Part shown: positions 1 to 8,109 of the stretch, piece after piece
Layout of the letters: each line of letters opens with the position of its first letter
Numbering within the stretch: the first letter of the stretch is position 1
Source of the DNA: DATGMS01 sp040905145
Lineage (GTDB): Bacteria > Bacteroidota > Bacteroidia > Cytophagales > Cyclobacteriaceae
Assembly: GCA_040905145.1 (NCBI GenBank)
Contig: JBBDSC010000234.1
Coordinates: forward strand, 1 to 64,000
Direction of reading: 5' to 3'
Length of the DNA stretch: 64,000 nucleotides
Notes under the pieces: generated by a model
Told to the model about the DNA's origin: nothing
The model's input: the letters and a program-made list of their open reading frames with translations, nothing else
The model's database searches: none
Made by a program: the position numbers and the translations under genes

Positions 1-48
1 CATTACCTTCTCTATAATCGCATATTTTCTGGCGGCAATTGTTTCCAT
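1..48 (-). CDS. N-terminus of a small unidentified protein, cut by window edge
   Basis: The reverse strand starts with an ATG at 48 and reads METIAARKYAIIEKVM before the window ends. Only 16 residues are visible. Short charged proteins with this kind of start are common beside toxin or addiction-type genes in Bacteroidota, but that is only an impression. No function can be assigned. Confidence 0.3.
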   Translation of the reverse strand, partial: METIAARKYAIIEKVM

Positions 49-242
49 CTCTTTTTGTTTTTAAGTCTTTCTCAAAGATAACGATTTTAAAGGAATATAA
101 ATTTTTCTGACTACTCCTGTTTATGGAATTCCAGACGATCTTATAGGTTTTTGTAGCAAATCCAATCCAAAGAGATAAGAGTATCCCTTAAAAAAGGCCC
201 TTTAAATCAGGCATTAACCAACACCATTTTTTAATTCAAACC

Positions 243-798
243 TTGGTTTTTCCTGGATGGAAATCAACCTATCTATCCATGGAAGAGGCACTTTTGACAG
301 CTGCTTGGGCAGGGAATTCATTCACGGGTGAGGAATTCGAGATATTGCTCAAGCATGGGGCAAAAGTTGAGGCTTATAACGATAGAGGTTTAACTGCCTT
401 GATGATAGCAGCTGCGAATGGTCATGCTGAAATTGTTGAAGTAATGCTTCGGCATGGTGCAAATGTGAATAAAACCACCTTTGTGGCCTGGACTGAGAAG
501 GAGGGGTGGGGGGGATAGTGGTTGGGATACTGCCTTGCTGTGTGCAGCTGCCAATGGCCATGTCGCTGTTGTTGAACTATTGCTTAAGGATGGGGCAGAT
601 GTAAATGGTGCAGACAAATATGGTAATACTGCTTTGATAGATTCAGCATATAATGGCTATGCAGATGTTGTTGAGGCATTGCTTGCCCATGGTGCAGATT
701 TAAATACTACAGCCAAAGATGGAGATACTGCTCTGATGAAGGCAGCCAAGAATGACCATGTCGAAGTTTTGCAGGCAAAACAAAAAATTAAATGTTAA
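243..798 (+). pseudogene. Ankyrin-repeat protein, frameshifted
   Basis: Two overlapping reading frames (243-518 and 481-798) together encode about four to five ankyrin repeats. Typical repeat cores are seen: GLTALMIAAANGHAEIVEVM in the first frame and DTALLCAAANGHVAVVELLL, then GNTALIDSAYNGYADVVEAL, in the second. Ankyrin repeats mediate protein-protein contacts. The frame changes inside a G-rich run near 500-517, so this is either a one-base homopolymer error or a true inactivating frameshift. The likely start is the ATG at 279 (MEEALLTAAWAG) rather than 243. No signal peptide is evident. The lesion-rich neighbourhood favours a real pseudogene. Confidence 0.7.
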
Positions 799-1315
799 TA
801 CTAAGTTAATGCCTTTAAATGAAGAATAATCTGCATACCAAGTGTAATTTAAAGGAGATCTTCAAAGTTTTGAAATATCAAATCATGTTTCAATGATAAA
901 TTATACCCATTAATAGAAATTTCCCTTTCAAAAATATTGGGCTTCAATAAGGTATCCCCATCTTTGCATGGATCATCATTCAGAACCGGGAACATAAAAA
1001 GTTATGGGTTTGGAAAACTTTCGGCAAGGGAAAGCAAAGGGATATTATCATAAGGAAGTTTTTCTGGATAAATATTGGGGGATTGATTGATGGTGGATAT
1101 AAGATTAGGAATTGCTGTTTCTGCCCCATGAAATTTGGAAACCGAACTTTTTCGTAAACGTTTTTACCCCATTAATAAAAATTCATTTTTATTGGTTATT
1201 TTAGAATGGATAAGCGGTACTAAAGATGAAAAAGTAATTTTGAGTATTCCGACCCAACGTATACCACTATTCCAAAATAAAGTATTTAGTACCTAGTCAT
1301 AACAGAAAGGCAAAC
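799..1315. other. Intergenic stretch without a recognisable gene
   Basis: About 500 bases between the ankyrin relic and the SRAP relic. All six frames are interrupted by stops and I recognise no protein family, RNA or repeat here. It may hold older decayed coding DNA. Confidence 0.5.
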
Positions 1316-1875
1316 ATGTGTTACCATACCTCCCAACATAAAGGGATCAGTACGATTCAAAAAGAGTTCAACCTTCCATTTAGGAACGAGGAACTGTTTC
1401 AATAGGCCTACCAGTTGAATGGGTTTACCAACCCTATCTCCCGGTCATCAGCAATGCGGATAATAAGATTATAGACATGTATCGGTGGATGCTCCTTCCT
1501 TCTTGGGTCAAAGATGAAAAGAGTTTTGAGGCCAATACGCTCAATGCCAAATAAGAGGAATTGTTTGATAAACCCTCTTATCGGAATCCATGGAGCAAGC
1601 GTTGCCTGGTGATCTGTACCGGGTTATTTACACCGCATTATCCAAAGGGCTCCAAAAAATCCCAGTCCTACTATATTAAACCTAAGGGAGCTGAATTTAT
1701 TACCCTGGGAGGTATCTGGTCAAAATGGAAAGACCTCTATACTTTTAGTATTGTAATGGTAGAAGCAAGTCCTTTGCTGCCAGAAATTCTTAATGAAAAG
1801 AAAAGGATGCCCCTGATCCTGGATGGGGATCAAGCAAAAGCCTGGGTTCTTCCGGATTTGGCCAAACCTGAAATG
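1316..1875 (+). pseudogene. SRAP domain (YedK/HMCES-like) relic
   Basis: Starting at ATG 1316 the reading is MCYHTSQHKGISTIQKEF, the N-terminus typical of Bacteroidota SRAP (SOS response-associated peptidase) proteins, whose Cys2 crosslinks abasic DNA. It is followed by an in-frame TAG, then a frame change, then LPVISNADNKIIDMYRW and LLPSWVKDEKSF, a TAA at 1552, and finally a long open stretch with KPSYRNPWSKRCLV, a GGIWSKW motif and the KRMPLIL motif. These match SRAP family order. At least three lesions make the gene dead. Its 3' end runs head-on into a truncated Mn-catalase on the other strand near 1875, so both genes lost their 3' parts there. Confidence 0.72.
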
Positions 1876-2233
1876 ACAGATTTACCATGGCTTCATGGAT
1901 ATACCCTTCTTTGGCACTTTTGCCCTCCAATAAGGACATGATCTCATTTCCTTCAGCAGCATTTTTCAGCTCACCGTTTACCCCACTCAACAACATCTGG
2001 ATCGTTGCTCCCACTATTTCCAAATGACTGAATTCTTCAGTGGCAATATCCATCAGGAGGTCATACTTGTCAGGATATGGATTTTTACAGCTGAAAGCTT
2101 GAACAAAATACTGCATTGCAGCTTTCAATTCACCATTGCCGCCTCCAAACTGTTCTAGGAGAAGTCGAGCAAACCTAGGATCCGGCTTAGAAACCCGTGC
2201 ATTGAATTGTAATTCTTTAACGTGATAAAACAT
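1876..2233 (-). pseudogene. Manganese catalase, 3'-truncated
   Basis: The N-terminal ~118 residues read as a manganese (di-Mn, non-haem) catalase, which removes hydrogen peroxide. Visible hallmarks are LLEQFGGGNGELKAAMQYF, with the first Glu ligand near residue 35, and DIATEEFSHLEIVGATIQML, with a Glu ligand at 66 or 67 and the His ligand at 70. The family is about 270-310 residues, and the second half carrying the remaining Glu and His ligands is missing. After residue 118 the frame runs antisense into the SRAP relic, so the last ~29 residues of the open frame are not catalase. It cannot form the di-manganese site. Confidence 0.78.
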
Positions 2234-2369
2234 ATTTATTTGGGTTATAATGAAATTCTTCTAAGAAGGATTTATCTAAATTTTACTTCTAAAAAAGGGC
2301 TTTTTCTCCTCAAACTTAAACAAACGATTTGCCAGCTCGTAATAGAAATAATCACTAAAAAAAACCAAT

Positions 2370-2867
2370 ATGTATAAGGATCTTGTAAATAAGGATGCAG
2401 TTGAAAATTAAAGGAAATAGCCAATGACGTAAATATTTGTATGTTTTGTACGGATTTGGACCAAACCCTTTTCTACTCGGCCCATGGCCGTAAGAGAAGT
2501 GGATGATATGGGCAACTTATGGTTTATTAGTTCCTCGGCCAACCACAAAAACAAGGATATCAAAGAAGAGGGTAATGTACAGTTGCTTTTTGCCAAGGCT
2601 TCTTCATCCCAATTCTTATCAGTTTATGGTGAGGCTACCATTTATAGAGACCCAGAAAAAATTAAAGAATTGTGGACTCCTATCGCCAGTGCCTGGTTTG
2701 AAGATGGTAAAGAAGACCCCAAATTAACAGTTATAAAAGTCAGTCCCTCTGATGCATATTGTTGGGATACGCCCAATGGAAAGGTGATCACCTTAATAAA
2801 AATTGCGACAGCAGCCATTACCGGCAAAACAACGGATGCCGGAGAGCAGGGGAATTTAAGTGTTTAA
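2370..2867 (+). pseudogene. Pyridoxamine 5'-phosphate oxidase-like (general stress protein 26 type), two frameshifts
   Basis: An ATG at 2370 begins MYKDLVNKDAVE. A frameshift in an A-run then gives LKEIANDVNICMFCTDLDQT, and a second shift at about 2466-2472 restores the first frame into PFSTRPMAVREVDDMGNLWF, continuing to 2867. Read through both lesions, the product is about 165 residues, the normal size of this flavin-binding split-barrel family of bacterial stress proteins. The downstream part (residues ~39-166) is intact and open from ATG 2484, so a truncated product is possible. The two shifts compensate each other, which would also fit two homopolymer sequencing errors. Confidence 0.7.
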
Positions 2868-2989
2868 TAGGTTACCATTCAAAAACCTCCCAGGGGTCAT
2901 CCCCTTGGCGGTTTTATTTAGACTGGCGTTTAATAGATTACTTTTTGGGTTTCTCAACCACGACTTAATTTTTAGTACTTTTGAATTTC

Positions 2990-3451
2990 TTAATCTACCT
3001 GCCCGCGTATTTCCCCCGGAGGAAATGCCTCACTGTGTATGTTGACATACCACAGTCCATTTAGTAAATCGCTTTCTTGTTCGGTGGTCAATTCCGGGGT
3101 TTCACTTTTGATGGGACTGGTATATGGAGCTGCGGAAATGGGGATGACCACAGGGCCGCTTACTCCAATTTCCCCTCTATGAAAATGCATATTGGTAGGC
3201 TCGATGCCGGTAAAGGTAAGGGTATAAGTTAAGATTTTGGTGGTTTTATCGTACGTCCCCTTAAATAAACCGGTAGCGTCGGATTCATTTGAGGGTACCT
3301 CTTCCTTACCGGTAATTTTTATTTTCTTAAATTCCACGAGATTATCTTTATCCTCTGGGTCATCGTGATCTATGGCGCAACCACTAAGAAAGACCGACCC
3401 TACCAATATAAGGGCCAAAATCGTTAAGAATGATTTAAAGTAATTTTTCAT
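2990..3451 (-). CDS. CHRD-domain lipoprotein
   Basis: A secreted lipoprotein of about 153 residues. The chosen start (ATG at 3451) gives a lipoprotein signal MKNYFKSFLTILALILVGSV ending in LSGC, with Cys25 as the lipidation site; the upstream extension to 3550 lacks signal features. Residues ~40-153 form a CHRD domain (the repeat unit of chordin, found alone in many bacterial secreted proteins). Its hallmark tail is seen: an NMHFHRGEIGVSGPVV block, then WYVNIHSEAFPPGEIRGQ at the C-terminus. The bacterial function of CHRD is unknown. It is the only clearly intact gene in the first 6.6 kb. Confidence 0.85.
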   Translation of the reverse strand: MKNYFKSFLTILALILVGSVFLSGCAIDHDDPEDKDNLVEFKKIKITGKEEVPSNESDATGLFKGTYDKTTKILTYTLTFTGIEPTNMHFHRGEIGVSGPVVIPISAAPYTSPIKSETPELTTEQESDLLNGLWYVNIHSEAFPPGEIRGQVD

Positions 3452-3782
3452 GATGTTAAGTTTTAGGATGGAAATTTGGTTAATTTTTGAGAAATATATC
3501 CAAATAATATTAGGTAGCATGGGTTGATGTCTACTAAAATTAACCTGCAAGCGTTTACTTGTTAAGTAAAATTGCGAAAAAATATTGATTAACTTATTGA
3601 AAATTTTTATTTTGTTTCACTTGGGTGGTTCGAATATGTTCGGAACAAACCCTTTTGCCCGTTCCCTGGGTAAAAACCAAATAAATAACCGACTTACACA
3701 GGTTTATCATCTTTCCAATCCCCTTCGATCTGGATATTTCCGTCTGGATCATATAACTTGGCATGGAAAGCAAAAATCATTT

Positions 3783-3966
3783 TCAGCCATTCCATTCTGC
3801 TTCCTGTGGATTTTCCAAAATCATTTTGAGCAATTTCTTGCTGGTAATTTTTTTGAAATCACGTACCCAATCGGACAGTTTCCCGTCTTTCTGTTGAACC
3901 ACAAGATGTATATGATTGGACATTACCACATTATCCATAAAGGTAAAGTCCTTTTTCTTTTCTTCA
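3783..3966 (-). pseudogene. REP-associated / IS200-like Y1 transposase fragment
   Basis: The reverse strand reads KDFTFMDNVVMSNHIHLVVQ followed by KDGKLSDWVRDFKKITSKKL. The NHIHL element is the His-hydrophobic-His metal site of HUH (Y1) transposases of the RAYT group, and the WVRDFKKxTS block is the usual next conserved segment. The frame stops at 3783 soon after a QEAEWNG stretch. The N-terminus is not recognisable and the region carrying the catalytic Tyr is missing or scrambled, so this is a dead fragment. RAYT genes act on palindromic REP elements, and palindromes do lie nearby (4126-4157). Confidence 0.62.
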
Positions 3967-4418
3967 ATAGTTCAGAATTAAAAGAATCACCATAAAACTT
4001 TCCAATGTCCCACCCTTCATCCTGGCCCAAGCCTAAAATCTTCCACAGGAAGATGTTTTTACGGCTTGTCCCTCACTGAAAACCACCTTGCCACCTGATT
4101 GGCTTCCCTAAAGCGGTCAGGGCTACCCCCGCTTATGGGGATACCGAAATACTTCGGCACCGGCATTTCACCCGTTGTAAATGTCAATTTTTCAAACTAT
4201 ATTCATGACTCAAAGGCATAAATATCAGCTTGGATCCAGGCCGGATTCCTTTTAAATTAAAATTAAGTGTCTTTCTAAAACAGGTAAAAGCTGGAAGAAT
4301 GTGGGTTCGGGTGCCCGCCGTATTCAAGCTGAGAAGCGATGGGGGTAATATATAAAAACTTGAGCCATTATTCACAATATGAAAAAGATAGTATTATCCT
4401 TGTAATGTCCGGAATAAT
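3967..4418. other. Non-coding stretch with small palindromes
   Basis: No gene is recognised. Two short hairpins occur side by side: arms CCCC/GGGG around GCTTAT at 4126-4140, and CCGAA/TTCGG at 4144-4157. They lie in a stretch that could be a decayed REP-type element tied to the neighbouring RAYT-like fragment. A short degenerate coding trace (near 4205-4250) may be the upstream part of the barrel relic that follows. Confidence 0.35.
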
Positions 4419-4697
4419 TCACCCTCAGAGAAGTATATTACAATACCACATCATATAACCGGAAACTTAGGAAAAAGGCGACATTTCCTCGGATTTGGAT
4501 TAGGAGGAACATTAATTCCGGGGAATATATCCCGGAAATATTTGCTATATCCAATTGTTGGATATAGATTAATCCCTTTAGAACCCAATAAGGTTATTTT
4601 TAGAATATTTGGACAAATTCCATTCTCAGGCCTGATACAGGAGGAAATTATATTTATACCATTCGGATTGAGCCTGGGTAAAAGTTTTAATTATTGA
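4419..4697 (+). pseudogene. C-terminal relic of an outer-membrane beta-barrel protein
   Basis: An uninterrupted frame without a usable start reads KYITIPHHITGNLGKRRHFL, then FGLGGTLIPG, PIVGYRLIPLEPNKVIFRIF, and ends PFGLSLGKSFNY before TGA at 4695. The alternating hydrophobic strands, the GYR...FRI pair and the terminal LGKSF look like the last four or five strands of a small Bacteroidota outer-membrane barrel. Upstream strands are disrupted by stops. I cannot name the family more precisely. Confidence 0.5.
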
Positions 4698-4907
4698 CTT
4701 GGGAAAATGAATCTAAGGGAAAATATTTAGAATAAATTTACCGCCGCCAACAACTAAGTTTTTTCCCTCTGGGTCTATAAAACCGGTGGTGCCAGTTGCA
4801 AAATTATGCCCTTCAATCCTGCATCCCGCTCCCTAGGGAATATAGTGATCTGAAGGTATTTTTAAACCAACTGTAATTCAGTGTTTTAGGCAACAATTAT
4901 TTAACAC

Positions 4908-4951
4908 AAAAACCCCGAAAATGGTCCTTTAAAGGCTTTTTTCGGGGTTTT
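4908..4951. terminator. Rho-independent terminator (bidirectional)
   Basis: A stem AAAACCCCGAAAA / TTTTCGGGGTTTT flanks a loop of about 17 bases, with a T-rich tract after it on the plus strand and an A-tract before it. It could serve either strand. It follows the barrel relic, so it may be that gene's former terminator. Confidence 0.65.
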
Positions 4952-5084
4952 CTTTTTTGTATTTTGAGGTTGAAGAACAAAACACCATGAAAGATACAGC
5001 ACAGCTCCAGATTTTCAAAGACTTCGACGGATATTCTTCCTGTTTTTCATTTTCATCCTTCCCCCTCAACCCCAACTCCTCGGA

Positions 5085-5109
5085 TGGGTGTAGATTGCAT
5101 CTACACCCA
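5085..5109. repeat. Perfect 11-bp inverted repeat with a 3-base loop
   Basis: TGGGTGTAGAT, then TGC, then ATCTACACCCA. The arms are exact complements. There is no T-tract, so it is not a standard terminator. It lies in DNA without a recognisable gene and may be an operator, a REP-like element or chance. Confidence 0.5.
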
Positions 5110-5356
5110 AATATTCAGTTATATCACTGGCTACGATATCATCTTCAGGGCATTTGCAATGCCGCCCTTGAAGCGAAAATTGGCAATTCTGTTAGGTAAT
5201 TCCATCTACTCCTTTCTATCCTTTGAAGCCGAATGAACTAAGTGTATTTTAGTTATGGGAATAGCTTTCAAATTCTCGATCAAGAATTACCTATTTCTTA
5301 AACCTCTAAAGAGGTAGGCTGGGCAGAAGTGTTATCAGGATTGGTACAGGGATTTA

Positions 5357-5770
5357 TGAATTGAAATATTCCATGAAAACCCAGTCAGAGCGGGTTGGGT
5401 GGAATCCCCTGAAGAATATTTATATTCTGGGATTGGAAGGGTTAACTGAAATCAATTTTGTTTGAGCCATTACAAATGGCTTCTATGCAGTTGGTTTTTC
5501 AAAGAATAATGAATGATAGTAGGGTGAAGTTGCACACACAATATGGGCCCTGAGATGGTGGAAAGCCGGCTTCAATACATCCATAAAAACCTTTTCGTGC
5601 GGGATGGGAAGATTCACCTGAAGAGTATCTTTATTCCAGTGCTGGAAATTGTTCAAGTTTTCAGCTTTAACAGAAACAGATGACAACTGAACCATTGCAA
5701 ATGGCTTTTGAAATTGAGTGGTTTTATAGAAGGTATTGATATAAGGGTGTAGTTGCAAACTCACCCAGTT
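5357..5770. repeat. Diverged tandem duplication, unit about 210-220 bp
   Basis: Two consecutive copies can be lined up by eye. CCATGAAAAC near 5372 matches CCATAAAAAC near 5580. CTGAAGAATAT near 5411 matches CTGAAGAGTAT near 5619. TTACAAATGGCTT near 5470 matches TTGCAAATGGCTT near 5693, followed in both by AGGGTG(A/T)AGTTGCA. Identity is roughly 65-75% by eye. No protein family is recognised in either copy, so it may be non-coding or an old duplicated gene. Confidence 0.5.
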
Positions 5771-5819
5771 AGGGAATTGAGGGGGCTGACACAAAAGGGA
5801 TAAAATAGCAGGATCCAAC

Positions 5820-5973
5820 TATAATCTATTGGAGGAGCTCCAAAAGGACCTGGATGATTGGTTGGTATATTATACAAGGAAAGAATCTATTCTGTAAGGT
5901 ACTGCTTTGGCAAAAGCCAATGCAGACATTGCTGGATAGTAAACATCTGGCCGATGAGAAAATGCTGGATTAA
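5820..5973 (+). pseudogene. C-terminal fragment of an IS3/IS481-type (DDE) transposase
   Basis: The plus strand reads LLEELQKDLDDWLVYYT, then after one frame change WQKPMQTLLDSKHLADEKML and a stop at 5971. This matches the end of rve-domain transposases, where LDxWLxYYN...RTPMQTLLD...K follows the last catalytic Glu. Everything upstream, including the DDE triad, is gone. It marks an old insertion event in this relic field. Confidence 0.6.
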
Positions 5974-5987
5974 CAATTTTATAAAAG

Positions 5988-6170
5988 TTAAAAATGTGGT
6001 GCATCCTGTCCCTTATTCTTCTTATTTGTACAAAAATTGGTATAAATTCCACCTTTTGTAATTTTTCTAGGAGATGACACAAAGATTTCACCATTATCTA
6101 AACCTCTAAAATTAAAAGCAAGTTTCACCTTGTTTTTCGCCCAAAAATCACCTGAAATTTTTTTTTCAAG
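5988..6170 (-). other. Unrecognised open stretch, possible gene tail
   Basis: On the minus strand a frame with no stop reads GDFWAKNKVKLAFNFRGLDN and GEIFVSSPRKITKGG before a TAA at 5988. It has no usable start and I do not recognise the family. Given the neighbours it is more likely a decayed coding remnant than a small gene. Confidence 0.3.
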
Positions 6171-6618
6171 GGAGTTGACTTCTGCTCCGGTAGCTTTTTG
6201 AAAAAAAATATCAATCCTGGTGGTTTATGTTATTACCTGGCTATGGAAAAAACGTTACAGGGGTAGATAGCTGAGCATATAATCCAATGGTCTAATGCTG
6301 CCTAACAGAAAATAGGTAGAGGCCAGTAATCGTCATTAAATATTCGTAAGGAATTTGATCATTTTAAGCGTCAGTTTTCTCTTTCCGCTAAAATTTTTTG
6401 TTATAAGGCTCTTATTTGCAATAATTTCAGCTGAATCTTGCTACCCAATTCTCACACCTGAAAAATTATTTCCCGTTCTTATTTTCTCTACTCCTGTTGT
6501 GATTTCCCTTTGGATATTATCCGGTGAGGCTCCAAGGATTTTATTCGATTTTTTGGATGGCCTTTTTAATTAGCTACCAGGCTTGAAATGGGCTGTAAAT
6601 GCTCCAGCTGTTTTATAC
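6171..6618. other. Intergenic stretch, nothing recognised
   Basis: AT-rich DNA between the relic field and the DUF1501 gene. A 72-codon hydrophobic open frame at 6355-6573 has no family resemblance and no convincing translation signal. No RNA, repeat or terminator was recognised. Confidence 0.45.
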
Positions 6619-8097
6619 CTAAGCCAGAATTGCCTTCACTACTTTGCCATGGACATCGGTTAACCGGAACCTTCTTCCCTGATATTTGAAGGTAAGCCTT
6701 TCATGGTCTATACCCAATAAATGCAAAAGGGTGGCTTGAAAATCGTGTACATGAACCCCATTTTCAGTCACATTGTAACTGAATTCATCAGTTTCGCCAT
6801 AGACGGTTCCTGCTTTTACACCGGCACCGGCCATCCACATGGTAAAACAGCCGGGATGATGGTCCCTGCCATAGTTGTCGGCGGTTAACCTGCCCTGGGA
6901 AAAGCTGGTGCGGCCGAATTCCCCGCCCCAAACCACCAAGGTGTCTTCCAATAAGCCCCTACGCTTTAAGTCCAGAATCAATCCGGCAGTAGCCTGATCC
7001 GTACTCAATGCCTGTTGCTTAATGCCCTTTGGCAGATTCCCGTGCTGATCCCAGCCCATATGGTATAGTTGGATGAATTTGACATCCCGCTCTGCCAGTC
7101 GCCTTGCCTGCAGGCAATTTGCAGCATATGTGCCGGGGATTCTGGCATCCTCTCCATACAGTTCATAAATATGATCCGGTTCATTGGAAATATCTACGGC
7201 TTCAGGGACAGAATTCTGCATCCTGTAGGCCATTTCGTATTGGTTGATTTTGGATTGGATTTCAGGATCATTCCAAAGGTCGTGCTGATGTTCGTTCAGC
7301 TCAGAAATATAATCCAAAGCCCTTCTACGGTCCTGATCATGAACCCCATGGGGATTATTTAAATAAAGTACAGGGTCTTTTCCGGACCTAAACTGTACCC
7401 CCTGGTGGTGGGATGGTAAAAAGCCATTGCCCCATGCGGAGGAATTCAGCGGCTGATCACCTGCGCTCTTGGAAAGCAACACCACAAATCCCGGCAGGTT
7501 TTCATTGTCGCTACCCAGGCCATAACTCAGCCAGGAGCCGATAGATGGTCTGCCACTGAGCTGGGAACCGGTCTGCACAAACATCACTGCAGGTTCGTGG
7601 TTGATGGCATCGGTTTGCATTGATTTAATGATGCACAAATCATCTACCACCTGTGAGGTATAGGGGAAAAGCTCACTTACCCAGGCACCTGATTGGCCGT
7701 ATTGCTTGAAATCATAAATGGATTTTACCAAAGGAAAGGTAGACTGGTGGGAGACCATTCCTGAATTTCTCTGTGTGCCTTTTACCGATGGAGGAATTTC
7801 TTTTCCGTGCCATTTGGCCAAAGAAGGCTTGTAATCAAAAGTTTCCAGCTGCGAAGGGCCGCCACTTTGGAAAAGGTAGATGACACGTTTGGCCTTGGAC
7901 GGGAAATGGGTTCCTTTCAAAATACCGCCCATTCCCTTTTGTGCAGGGGAAGCAGTTTCAGGAACAAATTCATTTGCAAATGCCTCAGTAGGACCTAAAA
8001 GACTGGAAAGTGCAATGGAGCCAAAGCCCAGGGAGGCTTTTTTTAAGAATCCCCTGCGGGTAGCTGCAAATTCTCTGTATTTATTTAAATCGTCCAT
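6619..8097 (-). CDS. DUF1501 (sulfatase-fold) Tat-exported protein
   Basis: A 492-residue member of the DUF1501 family, which has an alkaline-phosphatase/sulfatase-like fold and unknown activity. It begins with a twin-arginine signal: TRRGFLKKASLGFGS with Arg14-Arg15, and a likely cleavage after AFA near residue 41, so it should be exported folded. Family hallmarks are visible: the RVIYLFQSGGPSQLETFDYK block near residue 70, MGWDQHGNL near 345, VVWGGEFGRTSF near 388 and GRDHHP near 408. It starts 12 bases after the DUF1549/DUF1553 gene. The two are nearly always paired in Planctomycetota and some Bacteroidota, suggesting a shared periplasmic task, probably on a polysaccharide or its oxidation product. 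Confident on family, not on function. Confidence 0.93.
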   Translation of the reverse strand: MDDLNKYREFAATRRGFLKKASLGFGSIALSSLLGPTEAFANEFVPETASPAQKGMGGILKGTHFPSKAKRVIYLFQSGGPSQLETFDYKPSLAKWHGKEIPPSVKGTQRNSGMVSHQSTFPLVKSIYDFKQYGQSGAWVSELFPYTSQVVDDLCIIKSMQTDAINHEPAVMFVQTGSQLSGRPSIGSWLSYGLGSDNENLPGFVVLLSKSAGDQPLNSSAWGNGFLPSHHQGVQFRSGKDPVLYLNNPHGVHDQDRRRALDYISELNEHQHDLWNDPEIQSKINQYEMAYRMQNSVPEAVDISNEPDHIYELYGEDARIPGTYAANCLQARRLAERDVKFIQLYHMGWDQHGNLPKGIKQQALSTDQATAGLILDLKRRGLLEDTLVVWGGEFGRTSFSQGRLTADNYGRDHHPGCFTMWMAGAGVKAGTVYGETDEFSYNVTENGVHVHDFQATLLHLLGIDHERLTFKYQGRRFRLTDVHGKVVKAILA

Positions 8098-8109
8098 TTT
8101 CTAACTGTT

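Noticed and set aside
243..798. Programmed frameshifting in the ankyrin gene at the G-run
   Set aside because: No slippery heptamer with a downstream structure is apparent and the surroundings are full of dead genes; error or decay is simpler.
1561..1941. A separate plus-strand gene of 126 codons
   Set aside because: It is the second half of the broken SRAP gene, without its own start, and its end is antisense to the catalase relic.
3600..3700. GGTTCGAAT motif resembling a tRNA T-loop near 3628
   Set aside because: No matching acceptor stem, D-arm or anticodon arm could be folded around it.
5483..5818. 111-codon minus-strand open frame
   Set aside because: It lies across one unit of the diverged tandem repeat; the partner unit does not keep the frame open, so coding is doubtful.
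6355..6573. 72-codon hydrophobic open frame
   Set aside because: No family resemblance, no convincing translation signal, A/T-rich spacer DNA that can be open by chance.
1..6618. Prophage or integrative element as the source of the relic field
   Set aside because: No integrase, att-like repeats, tRNA or phage structural genes were recognised; only small transposase fragments.
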